The notes beneath the pieces are model-generated. The model had not been told where the DNA came from, did not search any database, and saw only the letters and a program-made list of their open reading frames with translations. A program made the translations under genes and the position numbers. This document shows positions 1 through 8,179 of a DNA stretch of 27,436 nucleotides, piece after piece (position 1 is the first letter of the stretch; every line of letters starts with the position of its first letter). This DNA is from Phycisphaerales bacterium UBA1910. GTDB lineage: Bacteria; Planctomycetota; Phycisphaerae; Phycisphaerales; UBA1924. The stretch is from NCBI GenBank assembly GCA_002337545.1, contig DDGE01000040.1, positions 24,878 to 52,313 of the forward strand, given 5' to 3'.

Positions 1-293
1 AGAACACAGATGCTCGCCCGCATCGTGCGGACGATGTCGTATCGGGCATGAACCTCGGACTCGTCCGTCGCTTGGAGCTTGATCGTCGACCCGTCACGGT
101 GATTCTCGACCCCGAGCTCGCCCAGCAATCGGAGCATGTTGCGTATATCGGAGAGATCCGGGACATCACGCAGGGTAATGGGGGCGTCCGTGAGCAGGGT
201 CGCGGCGAGCAGCGGCAGTGCCGCGTTCTTCGAGCCATTTATACGCAAAGACCCGCTGAGCCTGCGTCCACCCTCGATCACAAATACATCCAT
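1..293 (-). CDS. murA: UDP-N-acetylglucosamine 1-carboxyvinyltransferase, N-terminal part (cut by window edge)
   Basis: This is the 5' end of the enzyme that transfers enolpyruvate from PEP to UDP-GlcNAc, the first committed step of cytoplasmic peptidoglycan precursor synthesis. About 97 codons are visible and the rest lies beyond position 1. The start reads MDVFVIEGGRRLSG, followed by the family signature SKNAALPLLAATLL (near residue 20) and, near residue 85, YDIVRTMRAS; both match the opening of MurA closely. The catalytic cysteine loop (about residue 115 in E. coli) would lie outside the window, so activity cannot be judged. The ATG at 293 is the only start that keeps the conserved N-terminus. 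Its presence, with murQ and nagZ nearby, says this organism makes peptidoglycan. Confidence 0.93.
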   Translation of the reverse strand, partial: MDVFVIEGGRRLSGSLRINGSKNAALPLLAATLLTDAPITLRDVPDLSDIRNMLRLLGELGVENHRDGSTIKLQATDESEVHARYDIVRTMRASICV

Positions 294-601
294 GCGTCGC
301 CTCCCGCGTTCCTTCGCGTGTGAGTGTACCACCCCAGATCCCGATCCCGGCGTTTGGCTCTGGCGATTCTGCCCTGATCATCGGCTAAATCCCCCGATTG
401 ACTCCTCAATCACACCCCGAACGGGCAATCCGACCCATCTTTACCCAGCCCGCACAACCCGAATGCTCGTCCCAGATATCCCCACAAGTGCGCAATTTCC
501 GCGTGCTGAGATGGCATCACCGGATCCGAATTCGACCCTTCACATGACACCAGATCCGGATTGTTCCCCGGATCACCACATGCAACCTACGGAGCGGTCC
601 A
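294..601. other. Intergenic region between murA and a small membrane protein
   Basis: Divergent intergenic region of about 300 bp that should hold the promoters of murA (leftward) and the small gene at 602 (rightward). No convincing -35/-10 pair was found. A short perfect inverted repeat, GATTGA-CTCC-TCAATC, lies at 396-411. The motif ATCCGGA or CGGATC recurs several times between 520 and 575. Open frames here have no recognisable protein character. Confidence 0.5.
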
Positions 602-793
602 ATGAGCACTGCTGAGCAACATCTTGATTCAAACGAGCAGGCCTCGTTCACCAATGGCAACCGCGTCATGCAGGCGCTGCTGATCGCCGCGATCGCAGCG
701 TCCAGTCTTTCGATGATCTTCTCCGTTGGGACCGCGATGGCCTCGGCGGATCAGTCCACAGAGCCGGCCGCGGGTGTCGCGCTCAATGAGTAA
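602..793 (+). CDS. Small single-pass membrane protein, unknown function
   Basis: A 63-residue protein. The first 20 residues are polar (Gln/Asn/Glu), followed by one hydrophobic segment of about 25 residues (roughly 22-47) and a short acidic-polar tail ending in ALNE. A GGAG sits about 8 nt upstream of the ATG, supporting translation. The hydrophobic stretch ends in small residues (GTAMASA), so it could be either a membrane anchor or a cleaved signal sequence. It lies 125 bp before the fibro-slime gene on the same strand, so co-expression is possible. No family was recognised. Existence as a gene is likely but not certain, because short frames with an alanine-rich stretch also arise by chance in GC-rich DNA. 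Confidence 0.5.
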   Translation: MSTAEQHLDSNEQASFTNGNRVMQALLIAAIAASSLSMIFSVGTAMASADQSTEPAAGVALNE

Positions 794-918
794 ACAGCGG
801 GGTTCGCGGCGAGTCGCCGCAGGAGCGAACGGCATGAGTCCATAACAACAACGCCCTCCCCGTGCCCACCAATGGGCAACCCACTCAGCGAACACCCTCT
901 CACCCACCGGAGGTCCCC

Positions 919-1836
919 ATGAATACCACCACACCCAACTACTCTCGCTCGACGCTTAAACTCGCGATCATCGCGGGCGGTTTGACCACCCTTTGCACAT
1001 CATCAGCGCTCGCTCAGGACTACGCTGATCTCCCAGAATCCATCACCCTCACGGGCACCGTGCGTGACTTCCAGGAGCGGAGCGCTGAGGGCGGGCACAC
1101 TGATTTCGAGTTCCGCCCATCTGGCGGCTTCGGGCACTACATGGGCATCGTCTCCGACTATCTCGGCGAGGACGACAAGCCCGTATTCGAATCCACCGGC
1201 CAGAAAGTCGGGTCGCACTGGAAAGATGCCCAGGGCAACAGGCTGATCTCGTCCAAACCCTACATCCTTCCCAAGAACGGGGATGTCCAGGGGTCCATGC
1301 AATCGAATGCAGGTGCGATCCACGACGCGAACGCATTCTCTCAGTGGTTCCGCGACACCCCCGGTGTCAATGTGTCCAAACCGCTCGATCTGACCCTGAT
1401 ACGCCAGGAGGGATCGAATGTCTATGTCTTCGATGACAAGCACGACCCAACCTACGCGAACCTCGGTGGATTCTTCCCGATCAACGGCGATCTCTTCGGC
1501 AACTCGGCCGGTGACAACAAGAACTTCCACTTCACCTTCGAGCTCCAGACCGAGTTCGTGTACGACGAGAACTCCGAGCAAACCTTCACCTTCACGGGTG
1601 ACGACGATGTCTGGGTCTTCGTCGACGGGCACCTCGTCATCGACATCGGTGGCGTCCACTCCGCGGTCTCCCAGACCATCGAGCTTGACCGCCTCGAGTG
1701 GCTTGAGGACGGGCAACGCTACAAGCTGAGCTTCTTCTTCGCGGAACGCCATCGAACGCAATCAAACTTCCGCATCGAGACCACGATGCAGCTGAGAACC
1801 GTTGAGCTCCCGCCGACCGCGGCGCTCTACGACTGA
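919..1836 (+). CDS. Secreted fibro-slime domain protein (PA14-like fold)
   Basis: A 305-aa exported protein. A signal peptide of about 32 residues ends near SSALAQD. The rest is one fibro-slime type domain: early ITLTGTVRDF, a FQSWFRDT-like segment (here FSQWFRDTPGVN), a NFHFTFELQTEFVY strand, and the hallmark GDDDVWVFVDGHLVIDIGG followed by the FFFAERH element. These are the landmarks of the TIGR02148 fibro-slime family, a PA14-related beta-sandwich found in secreted and surface proteins of Fibrobacter, myxobacteria and slime moulds. The acidic DDD loop probably binds calcium and the role is probably carbohydrate or matrix binding (inference). The ATG at 919 was chosen because GGAGGT lies just upstream (910-915) and the signal peptide starts there; an upstream in-frame start at 862 adds only non-signal sequence. 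No anchoring motif is visible at the C-terminus. Confidence 0.87.
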   Translation: MNTTTPNYSRSTLKLAIIAGGLTTLCTSSALAQDYADLPESITLTGTVRDFQERSAEGGHTDFEFRPSGGFGHYMGIVSDYLGEDDKPVFESTGQKVGSHWKDAQGNRLISSKPYILPKNGDVQGSMQSNAGAIHDANAFSQWFRDTPGVNVSKPLDLTLIRQEGSNVYVFDDKHDPTYANLGGFFPINGDLFGNSAGDNKNFHFTFELQTEFVYDENSEQTFTFTGDDDVWVFVDGHLVIDIGGVHSAVSQTIELDRLEWLEDGQRYKLSFFFAERHRTQSNFRIETTMQLRTVELPPTAALYD

Positions 1837-1866
1837 GCCTGACCAAGCGCATGTTGGTGTTGGTGC

Positions 1867-1897
1867 GAGGCCGATCCGTCGAACACGGATCGGCCTC
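1867..1897 (+). terminator. Hairpin after the fibro-slime gene, probable terminator
   Basis: A perfect 13-bp stem (arms 1867-1879 and 1885-1897, loop CGAAC) lies 30 bp after the stop codon. It is followed on the plus strand by a pyrimidine-rich stretch containing TATTTTG rather than a clean T-run. It sits between convergent genes, so it may end transcription from both sides. Confidence 0.65.
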
Positions 1898-1926
1898 CTC
1901 CTATTTTGACTGCGTACTGATTGAGA

Positions 1927-2454
1927 TCAGCGGACCCGATTCCGATTCGATCGGTTCCCCCGGACCCCGCCGCGGATGATGTACACCGGGGTCTGGTTTT
2001 CCAGGATTCGATCCCGCCGGATCTCACGCCGGTGCTGATCGTAAGACGAGTGCCCGTCGGTTCCCGGGAAGATGAATGTGTTGGGGTTGTTGCTGACGGT
2101 GAAGTAATCCCGGTCGGTGAGCGAGGGTCGCGCCTGCGTCGGCCATGCGTACCAGCCGGCCGTCGCGTCGGGGACGCTGATCGAGAGCTGTTCGTCGCGC
2201 CGCCCGTACTCAGGGGTCAGATCCCGCTCATAGGTATAGAACGAGCCCTCCGTCTGCACGCCCGGCGCAAAGAGCACCGCGCTCGAGTTGCCGGAGCTGG
2301 TCATCAATGCCCGGCGTGCATCATGATCACTCGGCGTGGTCTTCCAACGCCGCTGATCATCATCACCAGCGGACGCACAGAAAGCTGCCGTTCCCACAAG
2401 CGTGAGCGCGCCAAGGCAGAGCAAACGATTCTTCATCTTCGATTGGGTGTCCAT
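1927..2454 (-). CDS. Secreted protein of unknown function
   Basis: A protein of about 175 aa with a clear signal peptide (MKNRLLCLGALTLVGTAAF, then CASAGDDD), so it is exported. The mature part is polar, with many Asp/Arg/Tyr residues and a basic, Asn/Arg-rich C-terminus. No known domain was recognised. Three in-frame starts are available (2472, 2454, 2436). No strong Shine-Dalgarno supports any of them; 2454 is a compromise and 2436 gives the most typical signal peptide. The mature region contains motifs such as LTDRDYFTVSNNPNTFIFPG, but no catalytic signature. It converges on the fibro-slime gene across a shared hairpin. Confidence 0.68.
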   Translation of the reverse strand: MDTQSKMKNRLLCLGALTLVGTAAFCASAGDDDQRRWKTTPSDHDARRALMTSSGNSSAVLFAPGVQTEGSFYTYERDLTPEYGRRDEQLSISVPDATAGWYAWPTQARPSLTDRDYFTVSNNPNTFIFPGTDGHSSYDQHRREIRRDRILENQTPVYIIRGGVRGNRSNRNRVR

Positions 2455-2553
2455 ACATATATACACAACCACAACTCAGGGTACCCTGCCACCGAACTTG
2501 AGATTTGATGCCCCAGCACGCTTGGACCCGTGCGAAAGACCCGCTTTATCGGG

Positions 2554-3597
2554 TCAGCTACGCCCCATGAGTCGGTCTATCCGTGACCGTGAATGGGTAA
2601 GTGATCGCTCGCCGTCGCTCCAACGCCCGGACCCGATCGCGTCGCTGATCGCATTAAAGATGCGAACATATCCGCAGGGCTCTCGGAACCCAGGCGCGTT
2701 GAACCCATCGATGACCAGATCGCACCCCGCGATCAGCGCGGTGGTTGCCGCGTCCCCCTCGCCGAACTGATCCCGGATCGCACGCATGTCCAACGAGTCG
2801 GAAATGATCGCGCCTCCGAAGCCGAGGATTCCCCGCAGGGTTCCGCTGAGATGCGCAGACGACAACGACGCTGGCAGTCGCTGGTCTACAGCACGATGGA
2901 TCAGATGCCCAGGCATCACGCCGATCGAATCCCCAAACCGCTCGATCAGCGTCTCGAACACACGCTGCTCGCTGCGCGTGTGCGTGTCCGTGATGTCACA
3001 CAAACCCTGGTGTGTATCGATCAACGACGAGCCGTGCCCCGGGTAATGCTTGATGCAGCATGCGACCCCCGCCTCGCGATGCTTCCGGATGATGATCGAA
3101 GCGCAACGCACAGCGATGTCATGGGCAGCACCGAACGCCCGTTCCTTCTCCGCGATAATCGGCGAGTGCTCCTCGATCGCGAGATCCACGCACGGTGCAA
3201 GATTCAGGTCAATCCCAAGCGACCGCAGCTGTTTCGCGTGTCGCGTCGCGTACTGCTCCTGATCGATCTGTTCCCACGACGCGAACTCCGCAGCGGACAC
3301 GCTCTCCAGAAAACCGCGCTCATGGGAAAGTCGGGAGACCTGCCCGCCCTCCTGATCGATCGCAACGATCAGATCCTCGCCGAGTTCATGACGCAAATCC
3401 GCGATGAACCGCTCGAGCTGCTGCGGGTTAATGATGTTGCGATGATGGTTCCCCTCGATATCATGATCAAAGAGAATCACGCCCTTGACATGGAGCCCCT
3501 TGAGCGATTCCACATCGGCGCGTGCGATATCCTCGTTCATGGTGCAGCCACGGATCCCGAAGATCAGCGACGACCCGATGAGCTCGGGCAGACTCAC
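2554..3597 (-). CDS. nagZ: Beta-N-acetylhexosaminidase, GH3 NagZ-type
   Basis: A 347-aa glycoside hydrolase family 3 enzyme. NagZ removes GlcNAc from GlcNAc-anhydroMurNAc muropeptides during peptidoglycan recycling. Visible family motifs are DQEGGQVSRL (residues 81-90), LAPCVDLA (124-131), KHYPGHGS (183-190) with the downstream DTH, and ISDSLDM (275-281), whose Asp277 fits the catalytic nucleophile. The length is typical of single-domain NagZ. No signal peptide is visible, which fits a cytoplasmic enzyme. It starts with GTG overlapping the murQ stop (GTGA, 3594-3597), so it is translationally coupled as the last gene of a three-gene operon. Coupling to murQ supports muropeptide recycling rather than extracellular chitin degradation. 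Confidence 0.92.
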   Translation of the reverse strand: MSLPELIGSSLIFGIRGCTMNEDIARADVESLKGLHVKGVILFDHDIEGNHHRNIINPQQLERFIADLRHELGEDLIVAIDQEGGQVSRLSHERGFLESVSAAEFASWEQIDQEQYATRHAKQLRSLGIDLNLAPCVDLAIEEHSPIIAEKERAFGAAHDIAVRCASIIIRKHREAGVACCIKHYPGHGSSLIDTHQGLCDITDTHTRSEQRVFETLIERFGDSIGVMPGHLIHRAVDQRLPASLSSAHLSGTLRGILGFGGAIISDSLDMRAIRDQFGEGDAATTALIAGCDLVIDGFNAPGFREPCGYVRIFNAISDAIGSGRWSDGERSLTHSRSRIDRLMGRS

Positions 3598-4520
3598 GCG
3601 TGATCCCCGATGATGCGGGACAGGTGCCCCTCCGCGCCCCGGATCAAACGCTCCGCGTCATCGTGGGAGCACGATCGATGATGCATCACGATCGCGTGCT
3701 TGACAGAGTTGCCTGCACGATCAAGCAGCTCGAAGGCGCTCTCGCGATCGACGCCGCAGGTCTGCGCGATGATCCGCGCCGCCCGATCGCGGAGCTTGTC
3801 GTTCGTCGCGCGGACATCCACCATCATGTTCGAGTAGCACTTGCCGAGCCCCACCATCGCACCCGTCGTGACCATGTTGAGAACCATCTTCGTGGCCGTC
3901 CCCGCTTTCATGCGCGTAGACCCCGTCAGGATCTCAGGACCTGTCCGCACCGCGATCAGCACATCGCACCATGGCGTCCGCTCGATCGGCGTGCAGGTCA
4001 GCAGCCCCGTCCGCGCGCCATTCGCTTTCGCATGCTCTACCCCGCCCAGCACAAACGGCGTCGTCCCGCCCGCCGCGATCCCCAGCACCGAGTCGTTCGC
4101 ACCGATATTCAGTTCCTCGAGCTGCCCGTGCGCCCCGTCCCGCTCGTCCTCGCGGTGCTCCGATGACACCCGCAACGCCCGATCCCCGCCCGCGATGATC
4201 CCAATCACCTGTTCCGGGGAGCTCTGAAAAGTGGGGGGGCATTCCGACGCGTCGAGCACGCCCAGACGCCCGCTCGTCCCCGCGCCAAGATAGATCAATC
4301 GCCCGCCCGAGCGCAGCGACTCGATCACGCCCTCGGTGAACGCCGTGATGTGCTCGATCTGATCTCGGACCGCGTGCGCGATCGTCGCGTCCTCATCGTT
4401 GATGAGTTCCAGGCACGCACGCGTGCCGAGCGCGTCGAGATTCGTCGATCGCTCATTCCGCTGTTCCGTGAGCAGGTGCCCACGATCCGGAGGCGCCGGG
4501 TTGTTCGCGTGCTGTGACAC
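3594..4520 (-). CDS. murQ: N-acetylmuramic acid 6-phosphate etherase
   Basis: A 308-aa SIS-domain lyase that cleaves the lactyl ether of MurNAc-6-phosphate to give GlcNAc-6-phosphate and D-lactate, a cytoplasmic step of cell-wall sugar recycling. Key signatures are the N-terminal TEQRNERSTNLD, GAGTSGRLGVLDASECPPTF (79-98) with catalytic Glu93, and GPEILTGSTRMKAGTATK (194-211), diagnostic for MurQ. The length matches the family. Translation starts at GTG 4520 with AGGA 7 nt upstream. The start lies 18 nt after the stop of the preceding UDG-like gene, and the 3' end overlaps nagZ by 4 bp. No MurNAc kinase (anmK/murK) or PTS gene is visible in this window, so the source of MurNAc-6-P is not shown. 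Confidence 0.96.
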   Translation of the reverse strand: MSQHANNPAPPDRGHLLTEQRNERSTNLDALGTRACLELINDEDATIAHAVRDQIEHITAFTEGVIESLRSGGRLIYLGAGTSGRLGVLDASECPPTFQSSPEQVIGIIAGGDRALRVSSEHREDERDGAHGQLEELNIGANDSVLGIAAGGTTPFVLGGVEHAKANGARTGLLTCTPIERTPWCDVLIAVRTGPEILTGSTRMKAGTATKMVLNMVTTGAMVGLGKCYSNMMVDVRATNDKLRDRAARIIAQTCGVDRESAFELLDRAGNSVKHAIVMHHRSCSHDDAERLIRGAEGHLSRIIGDHA

Positions 4521-4538
4521 GCGATCATCCTAGCGTTT

Positions 4539-5198
4539 TTATGCGGCCGCGTGGACGGAATCCGTTCCGAGCAGATCGGTCCGCAGCCACTCCCATCGCT
4601 CCTGCGCAGACTCCTTGCTCCCGATCGCGGCGCTCCCCCGTGCGGGGTGCGGCATCGCGTACACCCGCAGCCCATCCAGCTTCGAAGGGCAGTGGTACAT
4701 CATCGCATTGGAAATCGGCAGACACTCCGCATCGAACGCATCGTGACACAACTCCCACGCCACGGACCCCATGCACGCGATCGCGTTCAGATTCGGCATG
4801 TGCTCAATCGTAAACCGAAGCACATCACACAGGTGCGATCGCATGTGCGACCAGCCCGGAAGCCCAGAGCCCGAGTCCCCAACCTTGATCATTCCCGCCA
4901 GCGCGGATCCATACACCACCCCGCAATCGATCCCACGCGTGTGCAGTTCCAGACTCCGATTCGTGATCAACTCGGGAGCGTGCGCAAAGACACGATCCCG
5001 CCCCTCGTCGATCCATCGCTCGATATCATCCGAGCTGCAGAAATCCTGATCCAGGATCAGCAGTTCACCGTCCCAATCGCCGAACATGGACTCTGTGCCG
5101 TATAAGCGGGTCTCATCGGGAACATACTCATAGATGTTGCGGAAACGCCCGCTCGGGCAACGATAATCGCGGATCCAATCAGGAATCGTGGGTGTCAT
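4539..5198 (-). CDS. Uracil-DNA glycosylase-like protein
   Basis: A 219-aa soluble protein resembling the uracil-DNA glycosylase superfamily fold. After an N-terminal segment comes GELLILDQDF (residues about 45-54), in the position of the LGQDP/IGQDF substrate motif. A mid-protein NAIACMGSVAW segment resembles the LG-A helix. Near the C-terminus is MPHPARGS, equivalent to the HPSP loop that inserts in the DNA minor groove. The assignment rests on these short motifs only. The catalytic Asp/His water-activating pair of classical UDG is not clear-cut, so the substrate is open; it could be a sequence-diverged member acting on another damaged base or on no DNA at all. It is the first gene of the operon with murQ and nagZ and lies about 50 nt downstream of tRNA-Arg on the same strand. 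Confidence 0.6.
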   Translation of the reverse strand: MTPTIPDWIRDYRCPSGRFRNIYEYVPDETRLYGTESMFGDWDGELLILDQDFCSSDDIERWIDEGRDRVFAHAPELITNRSLELHTRGIDCGVVYGSALAGMIKVGDSGSGLPGWSHMRSHLCDVLRFTIEHMPNLNAIACMGSVAWELCHDAFDAECLPISNAMMYHCPSKLDGLRVYAMPHPARGSAAIGSKESAQERWEWLRTDLLGTDSVHAAA

Positions 5199-5249
5199 AT
5201 CCCAAGTTTCGACGGATCAACGCGGATAATCGAGCGGAATCAAAGAAAG

Positions 5250-5323
5250 CACCCCCGGCAGGGATCGAACCTGCGACCTGCGCTTTAGGAAAGCGCTGCT
5301 CTATCCAACTGAGCTACGAGGGC
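5250..5323 (-). tRNA. tRNA-Arg (anticodon CCU)
   Basis: A 74-nt cloverleaf. The acceptor is GCCCTCG paired with CGGGGGT (terminal G1-U72 wobble). The D-arm is GCTC/GAGC. The anticodon stem GCGCT/AGCGC encloses TTCCTAA, so the anticodon is CCT (plus-strand agg at 5287-5289), reading AGG. The variable loop is AGGTC and the T-arm is GCAGG-TTCGATC-CCTGC. CCA is not encoded. Arg is the standard identity for CCU. Confidence 0.95.
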
Positions 5324-5333
5324 GTCCGTTCCA

Positions 5334-5362
5334 AGTGTACTCCGATAAGCTGAACATGAGAA
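5334..5362 (-). promoter_or_regulatory. Possible sigma-70-type promoter of tRNA-Arg
   Basis: On the minus strand, TTCTCA (5357-5362) and TACACT (5334-5339) are separated by exactly 17 nt and end 10 nt before the tRNA 5' end. This is a partial match to TTGACA/TATAAT (4 of 6 in each box, roughly). The placement is what makes it credible. Confidence 0.35.
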
Positions 5363-5419
5363 GCATCCCCCCCGATCGTGTTGAATCGGATCACGCCACC
5401 TCATCGAACCCAACAGTCC

Positions 5420-6388
5420 ATGCTGCCCAACCCCGCACAACAACCCGTCCCGATATGGCTCAAACGCACCCTTGCCCTCGCCGGGCTCTACAACCTCTTC
5501 TGGGGCGCATGGGTCGTCCTGTTCCCCGCATCGCTTTTCGCGATCATGGACCTCCCCCAGCCAACCTACCCCGCGATCTGGCAATGCGTCGGCATGATCG
5601 TCGGCGTCTACGGCATCGGATACCTCATCGCCGCCCGCGACCCCATCACGCATTGGCCCATCATCCTCGTCGGGCTCCTCGGGAAAATCCTGGGCCCTAT
5701 CGGATTCGTATACGCAGCCCTGATCACCAAGGAACTCCCGGTGGAGTTCATTTGGACCATCATCCCCAACGATCTGGTCTGGTGGGTGCCCTTCACGATG
5801 CTGCTCGTGCTCAGCGCGAAGTATCATCAGGGTGTCAACCTCACAGGAGACACAGCAATGACCTTCCAGGACGCGATCCAATCTCACCACGATCAGCACG
5901 GCACCTCCCTCGCGGACCTCTCGGATCAGTCTCCCGTCATGCTCGTCTTCCTCCGTCACCTCGGGTGCACCTTCTGCATGGAAACCCTCCAGGACCTCAA
6001 GACCCAGCGCGAACAGATCCAATCCGACGGCATCAAGCCCGTCCTCGTGCACATGAGCGAAGATGGCGACGCACAGAACCAGTTTGCGAAATACACCCTC
6101 GACGATCTCTCCCGAATCTCCGACCCGGATCAGGATCTCTATCGCGCCTTCGAGCTCAAACGGGGCTCACTCTGGCAGCTCTTTGGTCCACGCGTCTGGT
6201 TCCAGGGGATCCGCGCGATGTTCAGAGGCAATACCGTCGGCAAACTCCAGGGCGACGGTTTCCAGATGCCCGGCGTGTTCATCATGCACAAAGGAAAAAT
6301 CGTCCAGAGTTTCAAGCACGCCGCAGCCGGTGATCGACCCGAGTACACCTGCATGTCAGGCGAATGCAAACTCCCCTCCGCCACATGA
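5420..6388 (+). CDS. Membrane protein fused to a SelL/AhpC-TSA_2-type thiol redox domain
   Basis: A 322-aa two-part protein. Residues about 13-133 form four hydrophobic segments, the last ending at a WWVPFTMLLVLS helix. Residues about 145-322 form a thioredoxin-fold redox domain with the peroxiredoxin-like active site RHLGCTFCMETL (Cys183, Cys186), a later MPGVFIMHKGKIV strand containing the cis-proline region, and a C-terminal CMSGEC pair (301/306). This matches the SelL-related / AhpC-TSA_2 group, in which the first active-site position is selenocysteine in some species and Cys here. The probable role is thiol peroxidase or disulfide reductase chemistry at the membrane; the substrate is unknown. 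An in-frame GTG at 5378 is an alternative start; ATG 5420 has only a weak ribosome site. The stop overlaps the next gene (ATGA), so the two products are probably made together. Confidence 0.78.
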   Translation: MLPNPAQQPVPIWLKRTLALAGLYNLFWGAWVVLFPASLFAIMDLPQPTYPAIWQCVGMIVGVYGIGYLIAARDPITHWPIILVGLLGKILGPIGFVYAALITKELPVEFIWTIIPNDLVWWVPFTMLLVLSAKYHQGVNLTGDTAMTFQDAIQSHHDQHGTSLADLSDQSPVMLVFLRHLGCTFCMETLQDLKTQREQIQSDGIKPVLVHMSEDGDAQNQFAKYTLDDLSRISDPDQDLYRAFELKRGSLWQLFGPRVWFQGIRAMFRGNTVGKLQGDGFQMPGVFIMHKGKIVQSFKHAAAGDRPEYTCMSGECKLPSAT

Positions 6389-6825
6389 ACGAATCCCTCG
6401 TCATGACGATTCTGCTCGTCCACGCCGCGAGCACCTCCGCGATGATGGGACTGATCTGGTTCGTCCAGATCGTCCACTACCCCCTCATGGCCCGTGTCGG
6501 CGCACAGGACTACGCCCTGTATCAGCACGCCCACATGAGCCGGACGACATTCATCGTCGCGCCGCTCATGCTCGCGGAGATGAGCACCGCGATCCTCCTC
6601 ATTCCGATGCTCGGCGGCGCGTTCTACCCGCTCACAAGCGCCGGTCTGGCGATGCTCGTGCTGATCTGGGTTTCAACCGCTGCGCTGCAGGTCCCAGCGC
6701 ACAAGGGCCTGACTCAGGGGTTCATCGATCGTGCCCACCGTCGCCTCGTCGCGACGAACTGGGTTCGGACACTGCTCTGGACCCTTCGGACTGCCCTTGC
6801 CTGCGTATTGATCGCGATCTATTGA
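6385..6825 (+). CDS. Four-helix integral membrane protein, unknown function
   Basis: A 146-aa protein, mostly hydrophobic, with about four transmembrane segments (near 5-28, 50-72, 78-97 and 124-146). The motif [16 protein letters not shown] followed by Y-x-x-H-A-H-M-S-R-T is recognisable from a widespread uncharacterised family of small bacterial membrane proteins, in which the His/Tyr/Arg residues are conserved. No number or function can be assigned from sequence alone. The ATG overlaps the stop of the redox fusion gene (6385-6388), so it is translationally coupled to it, which suggests a shared membrane redox function (inference). Confidence 0.75.
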   Translation: MNESLVMTILLVHAASTSAMMGLIWFVQIVHYPLMARVGAQDYALYQHAHMSRTTFIVAPLMLAEMSTAILLIPMLGGAFYPLTSAGLAMLVLIWVSTAALQVPAHKGLTQGFIDRAHRRLVATNWVRTLLWTLRTALACVLIAIY

Positions 6826-6874
6826 CTACAATCTCCACCCCTCCGGAAACCCCGTGAGATATGGAGATATCCCC

Positions 6875-7978
<1,104 letters not shown>

Positions 7979-7983
7979 CCTCT

Positions 7984-8025
7984 CCTCCCCCGCGCTTGCG
8001 GGGGAGGTGTCACGCGCAGCGTGAC
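7984..8025 (+). terminator. Double hairpin after ychF
   Basis: Two adjacent stems lie just after the ychF stop. The first is CCTCCCCCGC-GCTT-GCGGGGGAGG (7984-8007, 10 perfect bp). The second is GTCACGC-GCA-GCGTGAC (8009-8025, 7 bp), followed by GGAGGGGAG, which can pair back to the first arm. No T-run follows, so it may block exonucleases or act as a Rho-independent-like end. The layout is also that of a dispersed repeat. Confidence 0.55.
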
Positions 8026-8062
8026 GGAGGGGAGCACCCGACAATCAAGTGGTCTCATCGCA

Positions 8063-8151
8063 GGGTGCCACTACTCGACACGCAGCGGTGCAGTAGTGCT
8101 CTCGAACTGCGAAGACACTACTGCGCGTCTACGACGCGAGTAGTAGCACCC
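8063..8151. repeat. REP-like palindromic repeat, copy A
   Basis: An 89-bp element bounded by GGGTGC and GCACCC. It is built from two facing hairpin arms: CACTACT...AGTAGTG on the left and CACTACTGCGC...GCGAGTAGT on the right, with a short linker CTCGAACTGCGAAGA. The 16-mer GAAGACACTACTGCGC (8111-8126) occurs identically in copy B at 26580-26595, and the right ends match at 15 of 16 positions. This is the architecture of bacterial interspersed REP/BIME elements, usually mobilised by a RAYT (TnpA-REP) protein encoded elsewhere. Confidence 0.75.
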
Positions 8152-8179
8152 AGATAGCCATGATCCTGACGACACAGAA

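Noticed and set aside
5960..5985. Selenocysteine codon in the SelL-like active site
   Set aside because: The active site reads TGC-ACC-TTC-TGC (Cys-Thr-Phe-Cys), not TGA, and no SECIS-like context is needed.
8063..8151. CRISPR-like repeat
   Set aside because: Only two copies exist, 18 kb apart, without regular spacers; the palindromic two-arm form is REP-like.
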